Made by a program: the position numbers and the translations under genes
The notes under the pieces: model-generated
Told to the model about the DNA's origin: nothing
Databases searched by the model: none
Seen by the model: only the letters and a program-made list of their open reading frames with translations
Origin: Comamonadaceae bacterium
GTDB taxonomy: Bacteria; Pseudomonadota; Gammaproteobacteria; Burkholderiales; Burkholderiaceae_C
Length of the DNA: 64,000 bases
Assembly: GCA_947372865.1 (NCBI GenBank)
Contig: CANBVJ010000007.1
Coordinates: forward strand, 19,474-83,473
Direction: 5' to 3'
In this document: piece after piece, positions 10,112 to 18,546 of the stretch
Numbering within the stretch: the stretch's first letter is position 1
How the letters are laid out: the number at the start of each line of letters is the position of its first letter

Positions 10112-10555
10112 TTAGTACAGGCCAAACAGCTTGGCGCCCAGTACGACGGTCAGACCGATGCTGAGCGTGAGGGTGACAACGGCGGACGACTTGCCGAATT
10201 CCTTGCTCACAGCGTGGCGCATGTCCATCCAAAGGTGGCGCAGGCCAGCGATAAAGTGGTGCAAGAAAGCCCAGATGATTGACAAGGCCACCAGCTTGAC
10301 AAACCATCCAGGCACAAAGCCCACGCCGATGTTGAAAACGCTGGTAAAGCGGGCAAAAGACAGCTCCGAGGAAATGGAGGTGTCAAACATCCAGATGATG
10401 AAAGGCATCAGCAAGAACATCACCGCACCGCTGACGCGGTGCAAGATCGACACGATGCCTGCCGCCGGGAGCCGGTAGGTGGGCAAATCGGTAAATGCGT
10501 TGATATTGCGAAATTCGGGCCGCTTGGGGCGAGTGCTGGGGGAGGGCGCAGACAT
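10112..10555 (-). CDS. sdhC: Succinate dehydrogenase cytochrome b556 subunit
   Basis: 147 residues and first gene of the sdh operon. It shows three membrane helices and the cytochrome b signature FLHHFIAGLRHLWMDMRHAV, whose first His pair is the likely haem ligand. The N-terminal SIxHRxSG box appears as SILHRVSGAVMF at about residues 37-48. The upstream 119 bases hold the operon promoter region; a TAGAAT on the minus strand is a possible -10 but I see no good -35. Confidence 0.94.
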   Translation of the reverse strand: MSAPSPSTRPKRPEFRNINAFTDLPTYRLPAAGIVSILHRVSGAVMFLLMPFIIWMFDTSISSELSFARFTSVFNIGVGFVPGWFVKLVALSIIWAFLHHFIAGLRHLWMDMRHAVSKEFGKSSAVVTLTLSIGLTVVLGAKLFGLY

Positions 10556-10674
10556 GGGCGGGTGCTTTCTAAGGGGTAACCGTTGTGTAACTCAGGCTTG
10601 ATTCAACGCAAATTCTATTGCACTGCACCAATCTGACGGGCGCCTTGCAGGGCGTTTGGGCGAAATAGATAAAT

Positions 10675-11508
10675 TCAGTGCAATTCATTGCGGTAGTAAT
10701 GCGTGTGCGTTAGGTAAAGGCACTGGCGCATCTCTATGGGCGCGTCGTTGTAGGTATAGGCAATCCGCTCCACGCTGAGCAAGGGTGTGCTGGAGGTGAC
10801 AGCCAGCAGCTCCGCTTGCGTCGCATCGGGCAGTACCGCGCGGATTTTTTCTTCGGCGCGCACCATGCGCACGCCAAATTCGCGCTCAAACAAGGCGTAC
10901 ATCGGGCCGTTGTCATTGCGCAGGCGCTCGGCGGTCAGGCCCTTGAATGGGGTGCCCGGCAACCAGATGTCTTCCAAAATAGTAGGCGTGGTGCCAAAAG
11001 ACAGCACCCGGCGCACCTGCAGCACGGCGTCGCCCGGGCGCAGTCCCAGGCCGCGGGCCACGTCGGCCGAGGCCCGGGCGCGTTTGCAATCGATGATCTG
11101 GCGCTGCGCCGGGCCTTGGCTGCTGGCGTCGCCGTCATCGGGCACGAGCTTGAGAAAGCGGTATTGCACCTGGCGCTCGGCATGGGTGGCAACAAAAGTG
11201 CCTTTGCCCTGGCGGCGTACCAGCAGGTTGTCAATCGACAGCTCGTCAATCGCCTTGCGCACCGTGCCCTGGCTGACCTTGTAGCGCGCAGCCAGTTCCT
11301 GCTCGCTGGGGATGGCGGCGCCGGACTTCCACTCGCCCGCTTCTAGGCTTTGCAGTAGCAAGGCCTTGATTTGCTGGTACAGCGGGCTAAAGGCGGGCGT
11401 CGCCGTTGGTGCTGGTACAGGGGGGGCGGCGCTGAGAGGCTGGCTTGCGCCCTCAGGTGCCGCTAACGCGGCGCCAGAGTCGCTTGCAAGAGGGTACGGA
11501 GCAGCCAT
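10675..11508 (-). CDS. GntR family (HutC/UTRA type) transcriptional regulator
   Basis: 277 residues. After a low-complexity Ala/Pro-rich N-terminus (1-45), a winged helix-turn-helix (about 48-112) carries the GntR signature IPSEQELAARYKVSQGTVRK, and the rest is a UTRA ligand-binding domain (about 130-270) with LSVERIAYTYNDAPIEMRQC. It lies between the sdh operon (same direction, downstream) and mdh (divergent), so a TCA-cycle control role is a reasonable inference. A perfect palindrome at 11562-11573 lies inside its likely promoter, which points to autorepression. The effector is unknown. Confidence 0.92.
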   Translation of the reverse strand: MAAPYPLASDSGAALAAPEGASQPLSAAPPVPAPTATPAFSPLYQQIKALLLQSLEAGEWKSGAAIPSEQELAARYKVSQGTVRKAIDELSIDNLLVRRQGKGTFVATHAERQVQYRFLKLVPDDGDASSQGPAQRQIIDCKRARASADVARGLGLRPGDAVLQVRRVLSFGTTPTILEDIWLPGTPFKGLTAERLRNDNGPMYALFEREFGVRMVRAEEKIRAVLPDATQAELLAVTSSTPLLSVERIAYTYNDAPIEMRQCLYLTHTHYYRNELH

Positions 11509-11555
11509 AAATGGGGTGATTTTGTCAGCGCGAAGTCAGTATCAGATTAGGGTTA

Positions 11556-11583
11556 ATCATATCTTATATAAGACATAAGACAA
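11556..11583 (-). promoter_or_regulatory. Probable gntR promoter containing a palindromic operator
   Basis: Reading the minus strand, TTGTCT (11583-11578) and TATGAT (11561-11556) are spaced by 16 bases and make a good sigma-70 promoter. The spacer contains the perfect 12-base palindrome TCTTATATAAGA (11562-11573). A protein bound there would block gntR directly and would sit 11 bases upstream of the mdh -35. I did not find this palindrome upstream of sdhC. Confidence 0.65.
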
Positions 11584-11584
11584 G

Positions 11585-11614
11585 TTGACTTTGCCAAACA
11601 AATAAGGGTAAACT
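11585..11614 (+). promoter_or_regulatory. Probable mdh promoter
   Basis: TTGACT (11585-11590) and TAAACT (11609-11614) are separated by 18 bases, giving a plausible sigma-70 promoter about 80 bases upstream of the mdh start. It lies beside the palindrome at 11562-11573 and shares the divergent control region with gntR. Confidence 0.6.
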
Positions 11615-11694
11615 CTTAGCCATTCTGCGCAGCCATCGGCTTTGGGGCCGGTTCGGGCAGTCCACGCTTTCACAACACTTCCTGGAGTTTTTCT

Positions 11695-12681
11695 ATGAGC
11701 AAGAAGCCCGTCCGCGTTGCCGTTACCGGCGCAGCAGGTCAAATCGGTTACGCAATTTTGTTCCGCATCGCCTCGGGCGAAATGCTGGGCAAAGACCAGC
11801 CCGTCATCCTGAGCCTGCTCGAAGTTCCTTTTGAGAAACCCCAGCAAGCCCTGCAAGGCGTGATGATGGAGTTGCAAGACTGCGCATTCCCCTTGCTGGT
11901 GGGCATGGAAGCCCACAGCGACCCCATGACTGCGTTCAAGGCCGTTGACTACGCTCTGTTGATCGGTTCGCGCCCCCGTGGCCCTGGCATGGAGCGCGCC
12001 GAGCTGCTCGCTGTCAACGCCGAAATCTTTACTGCCCAGGGCAAGGCCCTGAACGCCGTGGCCAGCCGCGACGTGCGCGTGCTGGTGGTGGGCAACCCCG
12101 CCAACACCAACGCCTACATCGCCATGAAGAGCGCGCCTGATCTGCCACGCAAAAACTTCACCGCCATGCTGCGCCTGGACCACAACCGCGCTTTGAGCCA
12201 GCTCGCCGCCAAAACCGGCAAGGCCGTGGCCGACATCGAAAAATTGGCCGTGTGGGGCAACCATTCGCCCACCATGTACGCGGACTACCGCTTTGCCACT
12301 GTCGGCGGCCAAAGCGTCAAGGACATGGTCAACGACCACGACTGGAACGCCAACACCTTCTTGCCCACCGTCGGCAAGCGGGGTGCGGCCATCATTGCCG
12401 CACGCGGCGTGTCGTCGGCGGCATCGGCTGCCAATGCCGCCATTGACCACATGCGCGACTGGGCGTTGGGCACCAACGGCAAGTGGGTCACCATGGGCAT
12501 TCCTTCGGACGGCCAATACGGCATTCCCAAAGACACCATGTTTGGCTTTGCCGTGACCTGCGAAGGCGGCGAATACAAGCTGGTCGAAGGCCTGGCCATT
12601 GACGCGTTCAGCCAAGAATGCATCAACAAGACGCTCAAAGAGCTGCAGGACGAGCAAGCCGGCGTCGCCCACCTGCTCTGA
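11695..12681 (+). CDS. mdh: Malate dehydrogenase (NAD)
   Basis: 328 residues. It interconverts malate and oxaloacetate. The nucleotide-binding N-terminus [20 protein letters not shown] is of the longer MDH type shared with cytosolic eukaryotic enzymes, not the E. coli 312-residue type. Substrate-binding arginines lie in [23 protein letters not shown] and [12 protein letters not shown] carry the catalytic Asp/His pair. GGAG lies 8 bases upstream of the ATG. It heads mdh-lyase-acnB on the plus strand. Confidence 0.97.
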   Translation: MSKKPVRVAVTGAAGQIGYAILFRIASGEMLGKDQPVILSLLEVPFEKPQQALQGVMMELQDCAFPLLVGMEAHSDPMTAFKAVDYALLIGSRPRGPGMERAELLAVNAEIFTAQGKALNAVASRDVRVLVVGNPANTNAYIAMKSAPDLPRKNFTAMLRLDHNRALSQLAAKTGKAVADIEKLAVWGNHSPTMYADYRFATVGGQSVKDMVNDHDWNANTFLPTVGKRGAAIIAARGVSSAASAANAAIDHMRDWALGTNGKWVTMGIPSDGQYGIPKDTMFGFAVTCEGGEYKLVEGLAIDAFSQECINKTLKELQDEQAGVAHLL

Positions 12682-12733
12682 TCCCGTTCCCGCCCGCGCA
12701 CCGCTTGGGTGCATGGGCGGACGCAACCGATCC

Positions 12734-13765
12734 ATGCAACATCCCCGCGACATTCTTTTAGGTGCCCAGGCCCGCACCGGGGTGTTGCCGGTGTGTGACC
12801 ACTACAGCGGCGCGCCCGCGCGCATGCAAAAGAGCCTGGTCTTGCAGGCCGAACTGCTGCAAGAGTTCGGCGCCTGCGTGGTGGACGTCACCCTGGACTG
12901 CGAAGACGGCGCCCCGGCTGGCGGCGAGCTTGAGCAGGCGCACACCGTGTGCGAGCTTCTCACCCGCTTTAACGCCCTGGCAGATGCCCAAACTGCATTG
13001 GCCCGCCCCCGCATCGGTGCGCGGGTGCACGCGGTAGACCATGCCTATTTCGAGTCCGACGTTGCCATCATCGTGGGCGGCGCAGCCGCTGGCTTGAGCT
13101 ACCTCATGGTGCCCAAGGTCGAGTCGGTGGACGATGTGATACAGGCGGTGGAGGCGATGGACGCCGCAGCCGGCGGCGTGATGGTGCCTTTGCATGTGTT
13201 GATTGAGTCCCCAGCGGCAGTGCAACAGGCTTTTGCCATTGCGGCCCATCCCCGGGTGCAGTCTTTGAGCTTTGGCCTGATGGATTTTGTCTCGGCCCAC
13301 GGGGGCGCCATTCCCGCGTCCGCCATGGGTTTGCGTGCGGGCGCTGACTTGGACACGCTGGACCAGTTTCACCACCCGCTGGTGCTGCGGGCCAAGCTGG
13401 GCATTGCCAGCGCCTGCCACGCCTACGGCAAAGTGCCTTCGCACTGCGTGGTCACCGAGCTGCGCGATGCACAGGCCTTGGAGCGCGCGGCCCGCTACGC
13501 CGCCACCGCGCTGGGCTATACCCGCATGTGGAGCATTCACCCCGACCAGATTCGCCCGATTTTGCGGGGATTTGCGCCTTTGGCCTCGGAGGTGGATCTG
13601 GCGGCACGCATCGTGCATGCGGCGTCGCAGGCCGAATGGGCGCCGATTGCGGTCGATGGCAAATTGCACGACCGGGCGAGTTACCGTTATTTTTGGCAGG
13701 TGTTAGAGCGCGCGCACCAGACCGGCCAAACCGTTCCTGCAGAGTTGCAGCATTATTTTGTTTGA
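12734..13765 (+). CDS. HpcH/HpaI aldolase family CoA-ester lyase (CitE-like)
   Basis: 343 residues. The fold is that of citrate lyase beta and malyl-CoA lyase: [15 protein letters not shown] holds the acidic metal ligands, [12 protein letters not shown] the strand with the Lys-x-Glu, and [18 protein letters not shown] the conserved Glu. The C-terminal part ([16 protein letters not shown]) matches the family's SIHP-x-Q motif. The ATG at 12734 is 52 bases after mdh; the longer frame overlaps mdh and is not family-like. The substrate cannot be read from sequence; cleavage or formation of a malyl- or citramalyl-type CoA ester is possible. acnB follows 20 bases later. Confidence 0.85.
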   Translation: MQHPRDILLGAQARTGVLPVCDHYSGAPARMQKSLVLQAELLQEFGACVVDVTLDCEDGAPAGGELEQAHTVCELLTRFNALADAQTALARPRIGARVHAVDHAYFESDVAIIVGGAAAGLSYLMVPKVESVDDVIQAVEAMDAAAGGVMVPLHVLIESPAAVQQAFAIAAHPRVQSLSFGLMDFVSAHGGAIPASAMGLRAGADLDTLDQFHHPLVLRAKLGIASACHAYGKVPSHCVVTELRDAQALERAARYAATALGYTRMWSIHPDQIRPILRGFAPLASEVDLAARIVHAASQAEWAPIAVDGKLHDRASYRYFWQVLERAHQTGQTVPAELQHYFV

Positions 13766-13785
13766 TTAAAGAAGGAGAAAAAACC

Positions 13786-16377
13786 ATGTTGAACGCTTAC
13801 CGAGCCCATGTTGCCGAGCGCGCCGCGCTGGGAATCCCCCCGCTGCCCCTGGACGCCAAACAAACGGCCGAACTGATCGAGCTGATCAAGGCCCCCGCCG
13901 CTGGCGACGAAGCCTTTTTGCTCGACATGCTGACCCACCGCGTGCCACCGGGCGTGGACGACGCGGCCAAGGTCAAGGCCTCGTTCCTAGCTGCCGTGGC
14001 CCATGGCGACTTTGCCGTGGCCCTGATCTCCAAGGCCAAGGCTACCGAGCTGCTAGGCACCATGGTGGGCGGCTACAACGTCAAGCCGCTGATCGATTTG
14101 CTGGACCAAGCCGATGTGGCCGCCGTGGCCGCCGCCGCCCTCAAGAAGACGCTGCTGATGTTTGACTTCTTCCATGACGTCGAAGTCAAGGCCAAGGCGG
14201 GCAATGCCCACGCCAAAGAAGTGATCCAGAGCTGGGCCGACGCCGAGTGGTTCACCAGCCGCCCCGAAGTGCCCCACACCATCACCGTGACCGTGTTCAA
14301 GGTGCCCGGTGAGACCAATACCGACGACCTGTCGCCCGCGCCTGACGCCTGGAGCCGCCCCGACATTCCGCTGCACTACCTGGCCATGCTGAAAAACACG
14401 CGCGAAGGCGCCGCCTTCAAGCCCGAAGACGACGGCAAGCGCGGCCCCATGCAGTTCATCGACGACCTGAAGAAAAAAGGCCATCTGGTGGCCTATGTGG
14501 GCGACGTGGTGGGCACCGGTTCGAGCCGCAAGTCGGCCACCAACAGCGTGATCTGGGCCACCGGCCAGGACATTCCTTTTGTGCCTAACAAGCGCTTTGG
14601 CGGCGTCACCCTGGGTGGCAAGATTGCCCCCATCTTCTTCAACACCCAAGAAGACTCCGGCGCTCTGCCAATTGAAGTGGACGTGACCAAGCTGGAAATG
14701 GGCGACGTCATTGACGTGTTGCCTTATGAAGGCAAGTTGCTTCGCAACGGCGAACTGGTCGAGAAATTTGCGCTGAAAAGCGATGTGCTGTTGGACGAAG
14801 TGCGCGCTGGCGGCCGTATCAACCTCATCATCGGCCGCTCGCTCACCGCCAAGGCGCGTGAGTCTTTGGGCTTGCCTGCATCCACCACTTTCCGCTTGCC
14901 CACGGCGCCCATCAGCACCAAGGCTGGCTTTACGCTGGCACAAAAAATGGTAGGCCGCGCGGTTGGTTTGCCCGAAGGGCAGGGCGTGCGCCCCGGCACC
15001 TATTGCGAACCCAAGATGACGACCGTGGGCTCGCAAGACACCACCGGCCCCATGACCCGCGACGAGCTCAAAGACCTGGCCTGCCTGGGCTTTAGCGCCG
15101 ATTTGGTGATGCAGTCTTTCTGCCACACCGCCGCTTACCCCAAGCCCGTGGACGTGAAAACCCACCGCGAGCTGCCCGCCTTCATCAGCAACCGCGGCGG
15201 CGTAGCCCTGCGCCCGGGCGACGGCGTGATCCACTCTTGGCTGAACCGCCTGCTCCTGCCCGACACCGTGGGCACCGGCGGCGACAGCCACACGCGTTTC
15301 CCTATTGGCATTTCCTTCCCCGCAGGCTCTGGCCTGGTGGCGTTTGGCGCGGCCACGGGCGTAATGCCCCTGGACATGCCTGAGTCGGTGCTGGTGCGCT
15401 TTAAAGGCCAGATGCAGCCCGGCATCACCCTGCGCGACCTGGTGCACGCCATTCCCTTGTACGCCATCAAGGCCGGTTTGCTGACCGTGGCCAAGGCCGG
15501 CAAGATCAACGCCTTCTCGGGCCGCATTCTGGAAATCGAAGGCTTGCCAGACCTCAAAGTCGAGCAAGCGTTTGAGTTGTCCGACGCATCGGCCGAGCGT
15601 TCTGCTGCCGGTTGCACCGTCAAGCTCAATCCCGCGCCCATCAAGGAATACCTCACCAGCAACGTTGTGCTCATGAAAAACATGATCGCCGACGGCTACG
15701 CCGACAAGCGCACCCTGGAGCGCCGCATCCAAAAGGTCGAAGCCTGGCTGGCCAACCCCAGCCTGCTCGAAGCCGACAAGGACGCCGAATACGCCGAAAT
15801 CATCGAGATTGATCTCAATGACCTCAAAGAGCCCGTGCTGTGCTGCCCCAACGACCCGGATGACGCCAAGCTGCTGTCCGACGTGGCCGGCGCCAAGATC
15901 GACGAAGTGTTTATCGGTTCGTGCATGACCAATATCGGCCACTTCCGCGCAGCCTCCAAGCTGCTCGAAGGCAAGCGCGATATTCCTGTCAAGCTGTGGA
16001 TTGCGCCGCCTACCAAGATGGACGCTGCCGAACTCACGCGCGAAGGCCATTACGGCGTGTTTGGCGCCGCCGGTGCCCGCACTGAAATGCCCGGCTGCTC
16101 GCTGTGCATGGGCAACCAAGCGCAGGTGCGTGAAGGTGCGACTGTGGTGTCCACCTCGACCCGCAACTTCCCCAACCGCTTGGGCAAGAACACCAACGTC
16201 TATTTGGCTTCTGCCGAACTGGCGGCGATTGCGTCCAAGCTGGGCCGCATTCCCACGGTGGCCGAATACCAGGCCGACATGGGCGTGATCAACAAGGATG
16301 GAAGCAAAATCTACCAGTACCTGAACTTTGACCAGATCGAAGAGTACGCCGACGTGGCCAAGGGCGTGACCGCCTAA
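13786..16377 (+). CDS. acnB: Aconitate hydratase B
   Basis: 863 residues, matching AcnB and not AcnA. It starts [16 protein letters not shown] with an ideal GAAGGAG 8 bases upstream, so the longer open frame that begins inside the lyase gene is not used. Domain order is AcnB-specific: N-terminal HEAT-like domain (1-160), swivel domain (170-390), then the catalytic core. Cluster ligands are the Cys in [13 protein letters not shown] and the CxxC in [23 protein letters not shown] binds substrate. It interconverts citrate and isocitrate; AcnB proteins can also bind mRNA when the cluster is lost. Confidence 0.97.
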   Translation: MLNAYRAHVAERAALGIPPLPLDAKQTAELIELIKAPAAGDEAFLLDMLTHRVPPGVDDAAKVKASFLAAVAHGDFAVALISKAKATELLGTMVGGYNVKPLIDLLDQADVAAVAAAALKKTLLMFDFFHDVEVKAKAGNAHAKEVIQSWADAEWFTSRPEVPHTITVTVFKVPGETNTDDLSPAPDAWSRPDIPLHYLAMLKNTREGAAFKPEDDGKRGPMQFIDDLKKKGHLVAYVGDVVGTGSSRKSATNSVIWATGQDIPFVPNKRFGGVTLGGKIAPIFFNTQEDSGALPIEVDVTKLEMGDVIDVLPYEGKLLRNGELVEKFALKSDVLLDEVRAGGRINLIIGRSLTAKARESLGLPASTTFRLPTAPISTKAGFTLAQKMVGRAVGLPEGQGVRPGTYCEPKMTTVGSQDTTGPMTRDELKDLACLGFSADLVMQSFCHTAAYPKPVDVKTHRELPAFISNRGGVALRPGDGVIHSWLNRLLLPDTVGTGGDSHTRFPIGISFPAGSGLVAFGAATGVMPLDMPESVLVRFKGQMQPGITLRDLVHAIPLYAIKAGLLTVAKAGKINAFSGRILEIEGLPDLKVEQAFELSDASAERSAAGCTVKLNPAPIKEYLTSNVVLMKNMIADGYADKRTLERRIQKVEAWLANPSLLEADKDAEYAEIIEIDLNDLKEPVLCCPNDPDDAKLLSDVAGAKIDEVFIGSCMTNIGHFRAASKLLEGKRDIPVKLWIAPPTKMDAAELTREGHYGVFGAAGARTEMPGCSLCMGNQAQVREGATVVSTSTRNFPNRLGKNTNVYLASAELAAIASKLGRIPTVAEYQADMGVINKDGSKIYQYLNFDQIEEYADVAKGVTA

Positions 16378-16386
16378 GGTGTGAGA

Positions 16387-16408
16387 ACCCAAGCCTTCGG
16401 GCTTGGGT
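16387..16408 (+). terminator. UUCG-capped hairpin after acnB
   Basis: A perfect 9-bp stem (ACCCAAGCC / GGCTTGGGT) closed by TTCG starts 9 bases after the acnB stop. No T-run follows, so it is more likely an RNA-stabilising 3' hairpin than the terminator itself; the terminator follows at 16441. Confidence 0.6.
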
Positions 16409-16440
16409 CGATAACACCGGGGCCTACAAAACGGGCGCCC

Positions 16441-16472
16441 ACAAAAAAGCCCGCATGAGCGGGCTTTTTTGT
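16441..16472. terminator. Bidirectional terminator between acnB and rpmG
   Basis: A perfect 14-bp inverted repeat (ACAAAAAAGCCCGC / GCGGGCTTTTTTGT) with the loop ATGA. It has an A-run on the left and a T-run on the right, so it can end transcripts from acnB (plus) and from rpmB-rpmG (minus). Confidence 0.9.
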
Positions 16473-16488
16473 GGGGAAAAGCGCCGAA

Positions 16489-16659
16489 TTACTTAAGCTT
16501 CATTTCCTTGTAGTCCACATGCTTGCGAGCTTTGGGATCAAATTTCTTGATCAACATTTTCTCGGGCATGGTTTTCTTGTTTTTGCTGGTCGTGTAGAAG
16601 TGACCGGTGCCGGCTGTCGATTCCAGCTTGATTTTTTCGCGTCCGCCTTTGGTTGCCAT
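16489..16659 (-). CDS. rpmG: 50S ribosomal protein L33
   Basis: A 56-residue protein starting [20 protein letters not shown] and ending in EMKLK. This is a classic L33 of the zinc-free (C-) type: the cysteine pairs of the zinc-binding form are absent. It lies 17 bases after rpmB, the usual rpmB-rpmG order, and is ended by the shared terminator at 16441-16472. The start codon is preceded by AAGGAA. Confidence 0.96.
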   Translation of the reverse strand: MATKGGREKIKLESTAGTGHFYTTSKNKKTMPEKMLIKKFDPKARKHVDYKEMKLK

Positions 16660-16676
16660 GGTGTGTTCCTTAAATA

Positions 16677-16910
16677 TTAAGCTTGACCACGTGCGCGCAA
16701 ATCGGCGAGCACGACATCAATACCTTTTTTGTCGATCAAACGCAGACCGGCGTTGGAAATGCGCAAGCGAATCCAGCGGTTTTCTGTTTCGACCCAGAAA
16801 CGGCGGTATTGCAGGTTAGGAAGAAAGCGGCGCTTGGTTTTGTTGTTGGCGTGGGAAACATTGTTCCCAACCATCGGGCCTTTGCCCGTGACTTGACATA
16901 CGCGTGCCAT
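16677..16910 (-). CDS. rpmB: 50S ribosomal protein L28
   Basis: 77 residues starting [20 protein letters not shown] with the conserved [12 protein letters not shown] segment. Only one Cys is present, so this is the zinc-free form, in step with the L33 type next to it. It is the first gene of rpmB-rpmG on the minus strand. Confidence 0.97.
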   Translation of the reverse strand: MARVCQVTGKGPMVGNNVSHANNKTKRRFLPNLQYRRFWVETENRWIRLRISNAGLRLIDKKGIDVVLADLRARGQA

Positions 16911-17049
16911 ATGGACACTCCGATACTTAAAACAGCGTGGCAGCCTGTGTTGTCACAAACTGCCGCACTTCACCTCGCCAAAATAGTGGGTGGCGGTAAC
17001 CCATCTGCTCGCCCCCGACCGTCAAAGGCCTGAAGCAGCAAAGCCCATG

Positions 17050-17055
17050 ATTATA
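17050..17055 (-). promoter_or_regulatory. Likely -10 element of the rpmB-rpmG promoter
   Basis: On the minus strand a perfect TATAAT lies about 140 bases upstream of rpmB, in the gap after argH. No convincing -35 hexamer is seen 16-18 bases further upstream, so the exact promoter is uncertain. Confidence 0.45.
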
Positions 17056-17074
17056 ACCAAGGATCGTTAGGGAA

Positions 17075-18487
17075 TTAGCCCAGTCGCGCCAGGTGCCGTG
17101 CAATTTCCGCGCGCACCCGCACAGGCGCCGTACCGCCCTGGGTATTGCGCGCAGCCAAAGAGCCTTTGAGGCTCAAGACTTCAAACACGTCGGCCTCCAC
17201 GGCCGGGTTGAAGGTTTGCAAGGTGGCCAAGGGCAGCTCAGACAAATCCACGCCCAGACTTTGCGCGGTTTTGACGGCATGGGCCACGACCTCATGGGCA
17301 TCGCGAAAGGCCAGGCCTTTTTTGACCAGGTAGTCGGCTAGATCGGTGGCGGTGGCGTAGCCGCGGCGGGCGGCGGCTTCCATGGCTGGGGCGTTCACCG
17401 TAATGCCGCCCATCATTTCGGCAAAGATGCGCAGCGTGTCTTTGAGCGTGTCCACGGTGTCAAATAGCGGCTCTTTGTCTTCCTGGTTGTCTTTGTTGTA
17501 GGCCAGGGGCTGGCCTTTCATGAGCGTGATCAGGCCCATCAGGTGGCCGACCACGCGCCCGGTCTTGCCACGGGCGAGTTCGGGCACGTCGGGGTTTTTC
17601 TTCTGCGGCATGATGGACGAGCCGGTGGTAAACCGGTCGGCCAGTTGAATAAAGCCAAAGTTCTGGCTCATCCAGATGATGAGTTCTTCGCTCAGGCGGC
17701 TGATGTGCACCATGCAGATGCTGGCGGCTGCGGCAAATTCCATGGCGAAGTCGCGGTCGCTCACGGCGTCCAGGCTGTTGTGGCAGACCTGCGCTGCGCC
17801 GTGCGTGTCCACCATGCCCAGGGCGCGGGCCACGCGTTCGCGGTCCAGCGGGTAGCCGGTGCCCGCTAGCGCGGCGCTACCCAGGGGCAGGCGGTTGGTG
17901 CGTCGGCGCACATCCATCATCCGTTCGGCGTCGCGGGCAAACATTTCCACATAGGCCAGTAGGTGGTGCGCAAAGCTCACCGGTTGGGCCACTTGCAGGT
18001 GGGTGAAGCCTGGCAGGATAGTTTCAGTGTGTTCGGCGGCGGCGGCAATGAGCGCCTTTTGCAGGCCCACAAGCAGCTCAGTGATCAGGTCAATCTCGCT
18101 GCGCAGCCACAGGCGCACGTCGGTGGCGACCTGGTCGTTTCTGGAGCGCCCGGTGTGCAGGCGCTTGCCGGCCATGCCCACGATTTGCGTCAGGCGCGCC
18201 TCAATGTTCAGGTGCACGTCTTCGAGGTCGAGCTTCCATTCAAAGGCGCCCGATTCGATCTCCGCCGTGATTTGCGCCATGCCGCGCTGAATATCGGCCA
18301 GGTCTTGCGCGCTGATGATGGCCTGGGCTGCCAGCATGTCAGCGTGGGCCAAGCTGCCTGCGATGTCGGCCTGCCAGAGGCGCTTGTCAAAAAACACGCT
18401 GGACGTGTAGCGCTTGACCAACTCGCTCATGGGTTCAGAAAAAAGCGCCGACCAGGCCTGGGATTTTTTGTCGAGTTGGTTTGTCAT
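17075..18487 (-). CDS. argH: Argininosuccinate lyase
   Basis: 470 residues. It splits argininosuccinate into arginine and fumarate in the last step of arginine synthesis. The fumarase/ASL signature [16 protein letters not shown] holds the mobile catalytic Ser; [16 protein letters not shown] and [15 protein letters not shown] are further active-site blocks. It lies 59 bases after ppc on the same strand, so both may share a transcript. Length and motif order are normal. Confidence 0.97.
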   Translation of the reverse strand: MTNQLDKKSQAWSALFSEPMSELVKRYTSSVFFDKRLWQADIAGSLAHADMLAAQAIISAQDLADIQRGMAQITAEIESGAFEWKLDLEDVHLNIEARLTQIVGMAGKRLHTGRSRNDQVATDVRLWLRSEIDLITELLVGLQKALIAAAAEHTETILPGFTHLQVAQPVSFAHHLLAYVEMFARDAERMMDVRRRTNRLPLGSAALAGTGYPLDRERVARALGMVDTHGAAQVCHNSLDAVSDRDFAMEFAAAASICMVHISRLSEELIIWMSQNFGFIQLADRFTTGSSIMPQKKNPDVPELARGKTGRVVGHLMGLITLMKGQPLAYNKDNQEDKEPLFDTVDTLKDTLRIFAEMMGGITVNAPAMEAAARRGYATATDLADYLVKKGLAFRDAHEVVAHAVKTAQSLGVDLSELPLATLQTFNPAVEADVFEVLSLKGSLAARNTQGGTAPVRVRAEIARHLARLG

Positions 18488-18546
18488 GCGCAGATTTTAT
18501 CGGGGCAGGGCGGGCACCCGTCAGGGGCGCCGCCCGCCAGTCGGCT

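Noticed and set aside
14053..16392. 779-residue open frame opposite acnB, and similar long frames opposite sdhA, leuC, argH and ppc
   Set aside because: They mirror the real genes' codon bias in GC-rich DNA, have His/Gly/Ala/Val-rich shadow composition, no family motifs and no ribosome-binding sites.
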